DNA from: Arctopsyche grandis
Taxonomy: Eukaryota > Arthropoda > Insecta > Trichoptera > Hydropsychidae
Length of the DNA: 64,000 nucleotides
Assembly: GCF_051622035.1 (NCBI RefSeq)
Contig: NC_135362.1
Location: forward strand, 18,810,501-18,874,500
Direction of reading: 5' to 3'
Part shown: piece by piece, positions 35,706 to 47,140 of the stretch
How the letters are laid out: every line of letters starts with the position of its first letter
How positions within the stretch are numbered: position 1 is the first letter of the stretch
Notes under the pieces: generated by a model
What the model was told of the DNA's origin: nothing
Database searches by the model: none
Seen by the model: only the letters and a program-made list of their open reading frames with translations
Position numbers and translations under genes: made by a program

Positions 35706-37395
35706 TATACATAAATACTTAAAATTTTGCTGATGATACATAAAATTTCGCAACATTATGTTGCAGAAGCAATTTTTAATCAAATGTCGTCCTTAGGAGC
35801 TAACTGTTGAAAAGTTCACGATATGTTTAAATTGAATTATTTTAACAGTTTTCTTTCCGTTTTCATATATAATAGTATCAAAATAAATTGGTAACTTTTC
35901 AAAATAACGTCATTCTTTTGATAATACAATGTACTAAACTTTAATCTTAACTATAATTTTTTTAAATCAATTTTTAAAACCGCCCATTGAAATGAGTAAA
36001 TCACGAGTAGAAAATAAAACGAAGAAGCTTACAATTGAAAGACAGTTAACGATGAACTGACAGTTAGATGAATTATAAGAATTAATATTTTTATATTGAG
36101 TCTAAATCTAAAGACTAATTTATTCCAATATTAAAACAAGTTGGATTGTGGAGTTATTACGACTAGTCTCTTAGAATGCGAAATGAAAAACAATATTACT
36201 ATTCCAAAATTGATAGTCCAAAGAAAATTCAAATAAAATTATCATTCATAATATAATTTTTGTGATAATATCGAAATAGAACATTCAAACTTAATCGTTT
36301 AAATTATGATCGTAAATGGTTTAAAAATTTCAATGCCAATTCATTAAACATATGTACATATATTTTTTTCAATCACGATCATTTGTATTTGAAGTGTTTT
36401 TTCATTCATCGGCTTCATTGAAGGGGTGAAACGAATCCCGCTCGTCCAAAATGGATCATCTCGATCTGGATTCATTTGTAGCCTCTCGCCTTGGCACCCC
36501 ATCTCAGTATAGACTAGACGAGAAGAGGTGAAAGAAGGAGGGATGAGGAGAAGATATAGAGATTAAGGAGCACTGTCTTTGATCCCCCGACACGCACACC
36601 TAACCAACCCATAACCAACCCTAACCAAGCGACGTGCACGTGCACAAGCACTAACACGCGCTCGCCTTCCTCTATGTGACTTGAGTGTCAATATTGACCG
36701 CGGTGCCAACGGTTTATTTCCTATTTGTCCACTAGCGAAACTCTCCGATATTGATTGAATTATTGTCCTTAATTTGGCGTATAAATTTCATTCCCTTTTA
36801 TTTAGCCGCTGGAAGAGGTAGTATTTTTCAAAAAAAAAATGAGACTCTGATAAGTGAAACGGAAGCAATGCTTCAGCAACGAACGAAGGTTTTCAACAAT
36901 TTTAAATAATGACCTTCGGTAATATTTCATTTATTTTATTTATTACATACATTTTCAATTCAGTCGATTATTGATTTAGCATTTGTAAAACTTTATATGG
37001 CCGAATTCCCAGAAACAATACCGATAATGTAATTATATTTTTAATGGATATTTCAGTACGTCTATAGTATGTATATTTGATGTATAAATAGAAAATTGGT
37101 TTTTATATATTGTACATATTATATTCAATAATCATATACCATTTATCTATGAAAACTATACCGAAGAAAAATTTATTGTAAGAAAAGTACTATGTATAAA
37201 TTTTATAAAACTTGAAAGAAAAGTATGAATTTCGAATAGCTCCCCAATTATTATACATATGAACGTTTCGTAGAATAATTATATGCGCTTGCATTAAAAA
37301 ATGTGTCTCCATTTTATTGAAACATTTTCCCTTAAATTTTAGTTACGTACATATGTATGTACATTTGTACAATAGCTCGCATCTGAGAGATCATA
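35706..37395. other. non-coding stretch with island at 36420-36720
   Basis: Flanks are AT-rich. The island includes CCTAACCAACCCATAACCAA-type repeats near 36600-36630 and the palindrome GTGCACGTGCAC (about 36634-36645). No coding frame is supported. Confidence 0.45.
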
Positions 37396-37399
37396 CTCA

Positions 37400-37790
37400 A
37401 TAAATATACAAGATATTTACTTTAAATTAATTAGAAAATCCTTCTTTTCAAATAGAGTGGTTGAAATTTGGTATAGTCTATTCAACGAATTAGTAACTTC
37501 TAGTAACTTAAACCTTTTTAAAAATAAAATTGATGATTTCTTTAAAATAAACGTAGTTCTTACTTTTTTAAGGTAAGTTTATCATATGTATTTTATATTC
37601 GTATATACCGTAAAGAAAAAAATAATAACTAAAAATTGTTCATTTTTTCTGTTCGGTTTTCTTTGTTTTTGATTTTTATTTTTTTATTGTCTTAATTGAT
37701 ATGTATTTCTGTACTACTGTATGAACTATCAAGCACGTTGGGTCCATCGACTTTGCCACCTTTCCTAAGTATTCTTAAATAAATATATAA
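37400..37790 (+). pseudogene. non-LTR retrotransposon C-terminal fragment
   Basis: The plus frame from 37439 reads SFFSNRVVEIWYSLFNELVT, then LNLFKNKIDDFF, and stops at 37574-37576. A FFSNRVVNIWNSLP-type block followed by SFKNKLD is the typical extreme C-terminus of CR1/Jockey-like ORF2 proteins. About 200 bp of putative 3' UTR follow, ending near AAATAAATATATAA at 37780. Everything upstream is lost, so it is a 5'-truncated relic. Confidence 0.7.
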
Positions 37791-38388
37791 AGGAGTTTAT
37801 TGACGAAATGATCGTTACAGAATAAGAAAGGTCGAAAGAAAAAGCATATTATATTTGAACATATAATATAACTTTGATCGTATTGTGCAAAAATCAATTA
37901 AAAAACATACATATGATTGAAATTAGCTTATTGCAAATAAATTTTTGCAAAGTAAGTCAACGTTGACATCACTATTTGGTAAATTGAAATATTGCTTCTT
38001 TATTTTCTATACTCATTTGATTGAATTCCAAAAGACAATTAATTGTCCTACTCAAAATAAGCAAAACAATTCCTGTGTAATTCATAAAGTCGGCAAATAT
38101 TATTGACAATTAAAAAAAAGCAACGGGCTTGTATCGTTCATAAACTAAGCATTTTTTCACGTTCTCACGAAACGAGCATTTTCACGAATTGGGTGAAAAA
38201 TACATAAATATACACATGCGTAACTGCATGGCCGTACATATGCAGAAAATATAATACATGCATACATATGTTTCATATTAACGGTGCACTTACGCTGAAC
38301 AAATATTAATACCGTTCGGGTTTTATCGGCGGCCCCCTCACATTTCGTATCTATAAAACAGAATAAAAATATAAAACAGATAGGTTTT

Positions 38389-38406
38389 GTGTGTGTGTGT
38401 GTGTGT
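38389..38406. repeat. (GT)n dinucleotide microsatellite
   Basis: Nine GT units in a row. Confidence 0.9.
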
Positions 38407-41400
38407 TCAGTTATTAGAGGATATTGATTTTTGGCGCTTGCGTTGGTTGACAGATAGCGGGTGCGGTGGCGTTCCGAAAAACAACTAACCCAAAAAACTT
38501 GTAAATCAATCAGGTAAACACGGAAAAGCTAATTTACGGCCCCAGCGATCAAGGATGCCCCAATATTTGATACTCCTCCTGCGGAACCAATATCCTTAGC
38601 GCAATAAACCAAACATACTGCAAAGTGTCATTAATTAAACATCACCCACCACGATATAAACGAATATTTTCCACGAAAACTGTAAAAGTCTGAAATTTTG
38701 TAACATTTCACTTAACTATTCGGAAACGAGGAGAAACCGCAACCCTCGTTTGTTATTAGTGAGGTAACAGTGTGCTGAATTGTTTTCCGATCAATATCAA
38801 ATTATTATGGCGCGAGGCTGTCAAATGCAGGGGGGGTTGCCTTAGATTAGAATTTTGTGGTTTTGTCATTGAAAATGTACGTCTCACGATGAAATTGGCT
38901 GTCTTTCCGCATGCAGAAATTCAAAGCTTGTTCTTGAAATTTATCGTTATTAAAATTTATACAGCGTTTCGAAATAGTTTCGCGCCTTGTATCAATTTAA
39001 ATTGTTATTTTCTTTATATTTTTTAAGGAGGCATTCAATAACACCATAGTTCATTATTTTGCTACATGAGAAGAGTGACAAACTTTGATATCCTGTCGGC
39101 TAAAAGACGCGTATAAATATATTTATGAACATCATTATACAATTTTCTTCGAACATTTTATTTATTAGAAAATTAATTTACTGTTATTTTTGTGAGTTTA
39201 AAACAGGTATCTTAACTGAATATAAATCTAATATGCACACTTAAGTATTGTAATACTCGCATAAGCTTCAAAGGTTCATTATCAAATTGAATTACGTATG
39301 TATTGTATTATGTGCATAATATAATAACTTTTTTCTGTGCTTTCGCGTACTTCCTTTGCAATACCATTAATCAATGCATGTCATGATTAAAATTTTAAAA
39401 TGGAGATTATTTTAATATTCCCATGCTCTTGCTCTCACGTTGCGCCATTCCGTCTTCTGTTTATGCGTGTATCCCGAAGGAAGCTTCCTCCGTATTATTT
39501 CCAGCTCGGCTTCAAGTAAAGGAGACGTTTATTAATTTAAATCCGCAACTAACTAGTTCTAAATATACTAGAACTATTTGTAATTTAATTCGACAAATAA
39601 TATCGATCGGGAAAACAATGGAACCACTAACAGCCCGCATTTGCTGCTATCTCGATAACTAAGCAAATACCGTTTTTATTAAGCGACGTAGAATATTTAT
39701 GATTTGGATATTTTTTATACTCGCAATCATTGTTTGTTTGTCGATAATGGTTTAATTTAATTTATGGGAAAATGGTTTTTAATAACATTTTATGTATGTA
39801 TGTATATTGTACATCATTTGAATTTGAATTGTAATGTCAATATTGTAGCGTAATTAATTTCATGGATGTGTTGATGAAACAACTGTTTAATTCATTCGAG
39901 ATAACTCTTTTATATCACGCCGAATTGCACGGAATAATTTTTAAAATAAAAATTTAGCATGCAAAGATGCCCCAACCAACGTCGACTAGATGAAAATGTT
40001 ACGAAAAAAACCTAATTCGCTTTGACAACATACTGACGTTAACTTCCACGGGAGTCGAGCGAAAGCTTCGAAGAAAATACGGGAGGGATGGGGGCAAAAG
40101 TAGGATACCTTCTCGTGCCATGGAAGATGCAGAAATGTACGAAAAATAAAAATCATCTGCAGATTAAATCAAGTTGGGAATGCCAATATTGTGGTGCATT
40201 TCCGAACCGCTAGCGCAATAATCTATGGGAAGTTTCACTAATGCATTTCTGTACGGTAGGGTACCTGTGCTGCGCTGCTTTTCGAAAATTCGAATTGACG
40301 AGAAGATGTTGGAATATTAGGAAGAAAATGTAATCCTACTTAAATATATTGCAATAATATATTTCAGAAAATAACATTTCCCGGAAACGTAAGCTTTCGA
40401 TATAGATTTATAATTGATGATTTCGATTTATTCCGTCTCGCAAATTCATAATGTATTTTTCGAGATATTGTGCCTAAAATGTTTCGAAAGCGTTGTTGAA
40501 ATTAAACCGTTTTGTTTTTATTCGGAACTCATTCGGCACGACCATGTTTATATTTTATTTTAAAAATACAAAACAAAATAAAATGAAAACCGAAGGGAAA
40601 TATAAGAAATCCATGCAATTAAAATTGAGCTTCAGGCTAGGAATAATTAGGTTTTCGCTAAAAAATTCGAGCTACCACTGAAAAAATGCCCTTAGATGTG
40701 AAAAAATGCTTCCTCCTGTATGAAAACAAAATATGTACGTATACATTATATTATTCATCATGTTACAACGCATTTGTCTACTTTATAAAATATACATAAA
40801 CGAAAACTTCCTAATTCATTATGCAAGCACTTTTCTCAATACATATGTATATATACATATGTATTTGTTTCTTCAATATTTACAATTTTTCAAAATTTCC
40901 AAATGACTTATCAAAAAAATCAAAACTCAGTTCAATTAATAATTTTATTTTCTATATAACTCACTATGGGGCCGTAAACACATACGCTGTCTTTTTATAA
41001 AATTTCATTGAATAGCCGTCAATACAGTTTGTGATTTTTTATATTCTCTAACTTTATACATAAAAAATATACTATTTAGATTTAATTTAAAATTTTCTTT
41101 ATCCAAAGTTACATACATACATACATATATCTATATCCAAAATATCGAAAATAAATTAAAAAATATGCATTTTTTATGGTTTGCTTGTTTATTAAAGCTT
41201 AGCTTTCTTTTGCAAAGAAGCTATAGATAATATTCCAAAATATTAATATTCAGATAAGATTTCATACCCTCAGATATTGAAATTTACTAGTTTTTGTTTC
41301 AAGAGACATGTATACTTTTGAAATCGAATCTTTCAATTCAATAATTAACAACACAATTATCTATAATATACATACATATATATGTAAATATCGTTTATTT

Positions 41401-42239
41401 CGTCAAACTACATTAAATGTATATAAATTTGATACGAAATTAAATACGGCAATCACCACAGTTTGAAAATTACTGATCTGATAATTTATATTGTAGAAAA
41501 TAATTGTAAAGAAGCTGTGTTTCAATTTTAAATTTATTTTATATAAACGCTTAGGAGCTATGTTTAATTAACTTCACAAAACCTATTATTTGTATCGTTA
41601 CTTTGCAAGAAATATGCGGATTCTCATAGAATTTTCGGAAAATTCGAACAGTTCATAGTGATTTAAAATATATCTACATATAATAATTATAAATGTGACG
41701 AACATATAATCAATACAAACTGTCGCCTTAAAATTAGCATAAAGATTTTCTCTCACTATCTTGTAGTCAAATTATTTTTTTAATTAAGATTATATCAAAA
41801 ATACCTAACACTTTTAATAAATACAATGTGCCCTCTTGGAAAATTGAAAAAAAAAAACAAAATAACTTAATTAGAAAAGCAGTGACTCATTGTAACAATA
41901 ATAATTATGTATACCTATTCTATAGTAAAAACTATTGTTAATTCGAATGATGGTCACAATGCAAATATATTGTACAAATACAATACTATGCTGACAACTA
42001 GTGTTTCTATGCTAGTGTCCTTCTTTCAACATACATATGTACATATGTACGTTTAAACAACCCCCTCCCCCCCCTTCCGGCTTCCCCTTCATCCCAATTT
42101 TCTATTTATGTGATATCAATGATAAAATATATCTCTTTTATTGTTTAATATACAACATTGCCATACATTCTCAGAGAATTGCTATACATAAATATACATA
42201 TATGTATGTATGTATGTACATATGTACATATGTACATCA

Positions 42240-42520
42240 ACTTACACGAGTTCGTCGATGAACGGCGTTGATCGGAGCTCTCTCGCTTCAAAGTGATCGA
42301 GATACAGAAGAAGCTTTCGTCGAATTTGTTTCGCACTAAGCCAATTTGGATACGAGACCGGAATGTGTCTGTCTGGGCTGGCTTCAATCTTCATGGCAAT
42401 CGCCGATACACCTGTCTTCTGTCCCGCGCACGTCCCGTCCTTCCCACTCCCGGTTTCCCGGTCTTCCCGGCCCCGGTCGGTCGGGTCGATTTAATTTCAC
42501 GCTCAGATAGCTGATGTCAC
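42240..42520. other. GC-richer island
   Basis: Composition is balanced to GC-rich, with a CCCGG-rich end (42440-42490). The plus frame 42293-42514 has no recognisable motif. The island may be regulatory; nothing decisive is visible. Confidence 0.3.
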
Positions 42521-43084
42521 ATTCACATAACGGCTACACCGTAAAATATAATGCCGCACTTAAAAACATCATGAATATTAACAAATACCCATGCGCAAGT
42601 TTAGCACGTCACTTCTGCTCAAGTTGAACGGTCCCGCATCGCGCCGTTGCGTTGTCAGTTTCGCTTCCATCGACAGGCGCTGTCAACCCGTTGTTTTCGT
42701 TCAAGTGTGGCTGAATTATCTTGGAAAAACATAAAAGAACCTTGTAAAAAAAAACCACGAGGTGGAGTTTGTGTCGAGCGGCCAATATTTTATTCTGAAG
42801 CTAAATCCGTAAATTCAACCCTAATTGACGATAGACATTATTTGTATGTTTGATATTTTTTATTCAATCAATCATGCACATTCGTCTTACAAATCGCTCC
42901 AAAGTGATGAGTGTACTAAACAGATCAAGAAATATCAATTATAAATACGTAATTATTACGACATATGTATATGGTCATTGTAAGCAATATACAAGGTAAA
43001 TACGATCAACATCCACAGAGACATATGTATATGGAAAAATATGCAGCATTTATACAAACCAGCGAAAAATCGAGATGCTGGATA

Positions 43085-43215
43085 AAACAAAGTTTAGCAA
43101 AATGGACAGGGATACCAATTTTGGAGGAATTTTTTCAATGAAAATTGGAAAACTCTGATACGAAACTATCGACCTGCAGTCACAAACCAAGGTCTGGCCA
43201 GTAGCAACCAGTGGA
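43085..43215 (+). repeat. dispersed repeat family 'A', copy 3 (left arm of inverted pair)
   Basis: Carries CAATGAAAATTGG, AAAACTCTGATACGAAACTA, TCGACCTGCAGTCACAAACC and AAGGTCTGGCCAG. The next copy, 43271-43440, lies in inverse orientation 55 bp away. The transcript could fold into a long imperfect hairpin. Confidence 0.65.
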
Positions 43216-43270
43216 ACCAGTATAATGTATTATGATCATTCAAAAGTATCACAACATAAAAACATATCTA

Positions 43271-43440
43271 TCTAGTGAAATCAGACCTTGGGTATGTTAC
43301 TCCAGGTCGATCGTTTCCTCATCAAAGTTTGCCAATTTATCTGATTTCCATTGGAATGGTTCGAACAAATTGGCAACGTTGACCTATTTCTCTCAAATTT
43401 AAATTTTTTCATCATCTCGAATTCTCCAATGCTGCAAAAA
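43271..43440 (-). repeat. dispersed repeat family 'A', copy 4 (right arm of inverted pair)
   Basis: On the minus strand it reads TTGGCAAACTTTGATGAGGA, then ACGATCGACCTGGAGTAACA, then CCAAGGTCTGA. These are in the same order as copy 3 but on the opposite strand. It extends further, through ATTTGTTCGAACCATTCCAA, which also matches copies 1 and 2. Confidence 0.65.
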
Positions 43441-43529
43441 TGATAATTTATCAAATATGTCAAATTTATCCATAGAGGTCTGTATGATGCTCTGTAAAAA
43501 AATTACAACAAATTGTTTATAGATGTTTA

Positions 43530-43585
43530 TAATTGGCCAGGAAGGTGTATTGGGGTTTACCTGTTAGGCTTTCCTGGTATATACG
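43530..43585 (+). repeat. conserved hairpin repeat, copy 2
   Basis: CCAGGAAGGT (43537-43546) pairs with GCTTTCCTGG (43568-43577) around a loop containing TTGGGGTTTACCTGT. Against copy 1 at 26922, the stem changes produce only G-T and T-G pairs on the plus strand, which as RNA are G-U wobbles. An A-rich tail-like stretch follows (43590-43625). Confidence 0.75.
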
Positions 43586-43589
43586 TATA

Positions 43590-44187
43590 CGTATTTAAAA
43601 ATAAATGAAAAAAAATAAAAATATACGATGCTGGCGAAATCTTGGTGGTTATTAAAACACATATCAACCAGCTCCTGCTAGAATTTGACGATATATCTAG
43701 CTTAATTTTTGTCACAAAAACATAAGATTAAATTTGAAATTTTTATTCAAAATAGGTACGTTTTATGTATAAAAATGAATATAATAAAATAAAATACGGA
43801 TAACTATGAATAAGTTCGGTAATGAAGACATTAATTTATATTCAATAATGAATTGAAGAATTTCATAGAATGACATTTATTCTTTCGAATATGATTGGTT
43901 TAGATATTAAATTTTTTGAAGCAAATCCATCCCATATATATATGTACATTCATATGTTTCAGCGGTATTCCAAATTACCATTTGTACCAACGACAGTTTG
44001 GTGTTTTACAAGTTTTATTCGTGAGTCGTAGAAATTTGACAGTCAACTTCCTGAGTTCCTCGTAAATTATAATATTTGACAATCAGTATTGTTACATCGA
44101 GTAAAAAAAAATTAAGTTGAATATAGAATGTTTTATAAGTTGAAAGAGAGCTAAACTTTTTTTTTTCAATTTAATAATCAAAAAAAG
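43590..44187. other. AT-rich non-coding stretch
   Basis: Nothing recognised beyond A/T runs and a short TATATATG microsatellite near 43934. Confidence 0.5.
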
Positions 44188-44272
44188 TAAAAAATGGGTG
44201 CCCCTCGCAGCGTACCTTGTCTATGGCGCCCTAGACACGTGTCTAGTCTGCTGCACCTTCCACCCGGTCCTG
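44188..44272. mobile_element. hAT-like element end, partial
   Basis: The right terminus reads ACCCGGTCCTG, the complement of a CAGGACCGGGT-type hAT end. Inside lie the palindrome CTAGACACGTGTCTAG (44231-44246) and GGCGCCC, similar in style to the GC-rich core of the MITE at 60163-60378. The other terminus was not found. Confidence 0.45.
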
Positions 44273-46715
44273 TGTATTGTAATAATAAAATATAAAGCTT
44301 CATATTACATTACGTGCATACATACATACATACATTTATACTTCATTTGCTAGAAAAAATACGTTCCTAATTAATATTTCTTGGGGCTACAAAAGGTTCG
44401 TTTATGTTGTTACCATTATCGTGTATATTTCCTTTGTGAATATCATCAAAATTAATTAAGTTTTATTTATTACAGTCAATTACATACCTCATACATACAT
44501 TTTTGTAAATCAATTAGCAACTTTCTGACAGTTTAGTAAGCTTTTATCGGTTATTTTTCTTATGTCTAATCGATTAACCAAATATGATGAAATATTCCAT
44601 ATTCACTTTCTAAAAGTTATAAAATGTGGGCATTTCACATTTATAATAAACGAATGGAAAATATCCATGTTGTACATATATGATTGGTTGTTAAATAATT
44701 TCAACTGTTTTTAGTAGATAAGTCAGATAGATGCAAGTAAAATATCACAAAAGATGGCTTATATATTTTTATAATTATAAGAATCCATCTCAAACTGCTA
44801 AAATGAGTAATTGAAATACGTTTCATTTTTATTTAATATGCATTACTTACTTTACATATACATATGTACATGATCTGTTTATGGATTTCGATATTAATCA
44901 CTGCAAGTTTTTAATCTAATACGTATATTGAATTACTAAACGAATTAAGCTTTATAATTCTATAAAAAACAATGTTTATAATTGAATAGAAGTGACATGA
45001 TGGGCAATCTATCAAAATGATTACTACGTTTCTGAAAAGTAAATATATGTACATACATACATTCACCAGCATGTATAGTATTTTAAAAGGCTGATCATCT
45101 AATCTGTGTTTTAAAACATGATGCTTTCATATTTAAATATACATATTCCGTATTTAAACATAATATTAAAATATACATATTCATTTGGATATGAAATAAG
45201 TTTATACATATGTACCTACTCGTATGCATATTACTCTAGCGACTTGTTTTGATATGTTTAATAGATATTATCAGTAGGTTGTTGTTATGTGTAGACTTAG
45301 AGAGAATAATAACAGTTAAATATAAACGCTTAGCATCAGATTGAACGTCACTGTTTGTAGGGGTTGTTCCTCTTTGCGGGGTGCGGTTGAATGGATGTTT
45401 ATTGCTCGTGGACGAGTGGTCGTGTCAGGGTTAACTCGTCCGTAAACAATTCCTATGACGTTATATTGTCGCCGGGCGAACTCCTAACATGTTTATAAAT
45501 GTATCAAAATTACTAAATTTGCAAGGCAAATTTCCTCAATCGTTAATTTTTATACGGACGAGCGAAATTTAAATACGTTACGAAACCCCTAGAAATTTTA
45601 GACGACACATCGTTAAATAATTATGCAGTTTGCATTCGAATTCTCGCTATCGGTATGATAAGTTTTAAGCATATTATACCTAAATGAAATTGTATTATAG
45701 TGAACAAAATCTATGACACAACTTAAACGTTATGTAGAGTACTTGTAAATTCTGGTAATAATTTATTTTGTCTATAATCTACCCAAGGTACTGTCGCTGT
45801 TTCAATTTCAGGGATAGGTGGAAAAACTGAAAAGCGATGAAAGGCACAGGGAAAATGAACACGTGACTACCGTTCCCGGGCACGTGTTTCAGCCAGAAAG
45901 TCGATAGGTTTCAAAGCATACAACCATACAATAAGCGGTGTTATTATATTCAAAATTTGCGGGGAGTTTTCCTTAAAAACAGCCAACAATTCACGTGGAG
46001 ATGAATGTTTTGCGACGCAAAAAATCACAAAATTCATCGTCAGGGTAATTTACATTTTTACTGGGAAAATATCACAGAGGTTTTTCAACTCACACGTGTA
46101 ACTTTTCTTTGATGCTCTGCTCATTAAATAAAGTCGAAAAAATTTAAGAACGCACCTGGTATATGTATATGTATATGTGAATAAATAAAAAACATGAATA
46201 AATTAAAATAGAAATTAAATATTTTTTGAAAATTTATCAAGGTTGATTTTAATAATGCAATCAGTATTGAATTAATTTATTATTTTTACAATCAATTATC
46301 AGTTGGCGTTTAGAAATGTAAGACGAAACAAATGATTAAATTTACAATATGGTATTTTTCTTTCATATATTATGTAAACAGGCTTGCGAAGGGTAACTGT
46401 GTATTGCCGTATTTATCTTGTTTGTTATTTTACCTTTGTGTAGCTTACATAATAATGATAAATTATAAATCTATTTTATAATTTTGTTGCATTTTTGTTT
46501 CTGAACTAATTAAAACATAAATATAAGTCTCCATCGCTTATATTCTTTCCACTCATTTTGAAGTAATATTTTTCAATTTTCAATGCACGTGTATTTTTAT
46601 CTATCAGATCAAAAACCATTAACTGGTCTCATACAATTTCAAAGGCTAAACAAATAGCAAACACAATTGGTTTCAATTTAACGACTTGAACGGTTACAAA
46701 ATTAAGAAGTATTAT
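44273..46715. other. non-coding stretch
   Basis: AT-rich, with TACATA repeats at 44310-44340 and a modest GC-richer patch at 45340-45490 that contains GTAAACA and ATGACGTTA motifs. No coding frame is supported. Confidence 0.45.
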
Positions 46716-46717
46716 TT

Positions 46718-47140
46718 AAGTTTAAGTTTGGACCATTATGGCATTACAGGAGTCCCTAATCCGCCATAATGGTGAGAAAAATATATACATATATATCCAG
46801 ACAAAAATACATTTATAAATAATCATAAAAAAACAATAGCATTATAATATTAGCAGATAAAGTAAAAATATGAAATAATATAATACAAAGTAGGGAATGC
46901 CTTGCATCTACAGCCAGCACTCAATATATTTGAACCAGCCGCAAATACAAAACATCCCTGCGAGGCACAAATGGAAGAGAGAAGATCAAAATTCCACTCA
47001 TACATCACATTAAATTATGAAAATAATGATGAGCGCAAGCTACTAGACAATTAGGTTAAAATAATTTCCGATAATCTACTAATATATCACATTCAGGCTC
47101 AGCAGCAACAATAAAGAACTGTGCGACCAAATTATCTCTG
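46718..47140 (-). mobile_element. non-LTR retrotransposon 3' UTR, copy 1
   Basis: This segment aligns over 400 bp with 61727-62120 and shares AATCATAAAAAAACAATAGC, GCGAGGC-CAAATGGAAGAGA and CAAATACAAAACATCC. In the other copy the alignment runs on into a minus-strand ORF2 C-terminus, so this one is a 3' UTR fragment in the same orientation. It begins with a perfect 11-bp stem (46732-46742 with 46763-46773). No coding capacity remains. Confidence 0.75.

Larger units (their letters stand above)
37800..43080. other. long non-coding stretch
   Basis: Mostly AT-rich. Notable parts are a (GT)n run at 38389-38406, a slightly richer segment at 38330-38600, another at 39960-40290, a pyrimidine tract CCCCCTCCCCCCCC at about 42061, and a GC-richer island at 42240-42520. 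Frames at 38772-39026, 39423-39662 and 42293-42514 have no known match. No exon or RNA gene could be supported. Confidence 0.45.

Noticed and set aside
35359..35712. Minus-strand frames of 117 and 99 residues
   Set aside because: They are antisense to the short plus-strand RTE copy and run into (TA)n encoding an Ile-Tyr repeat.
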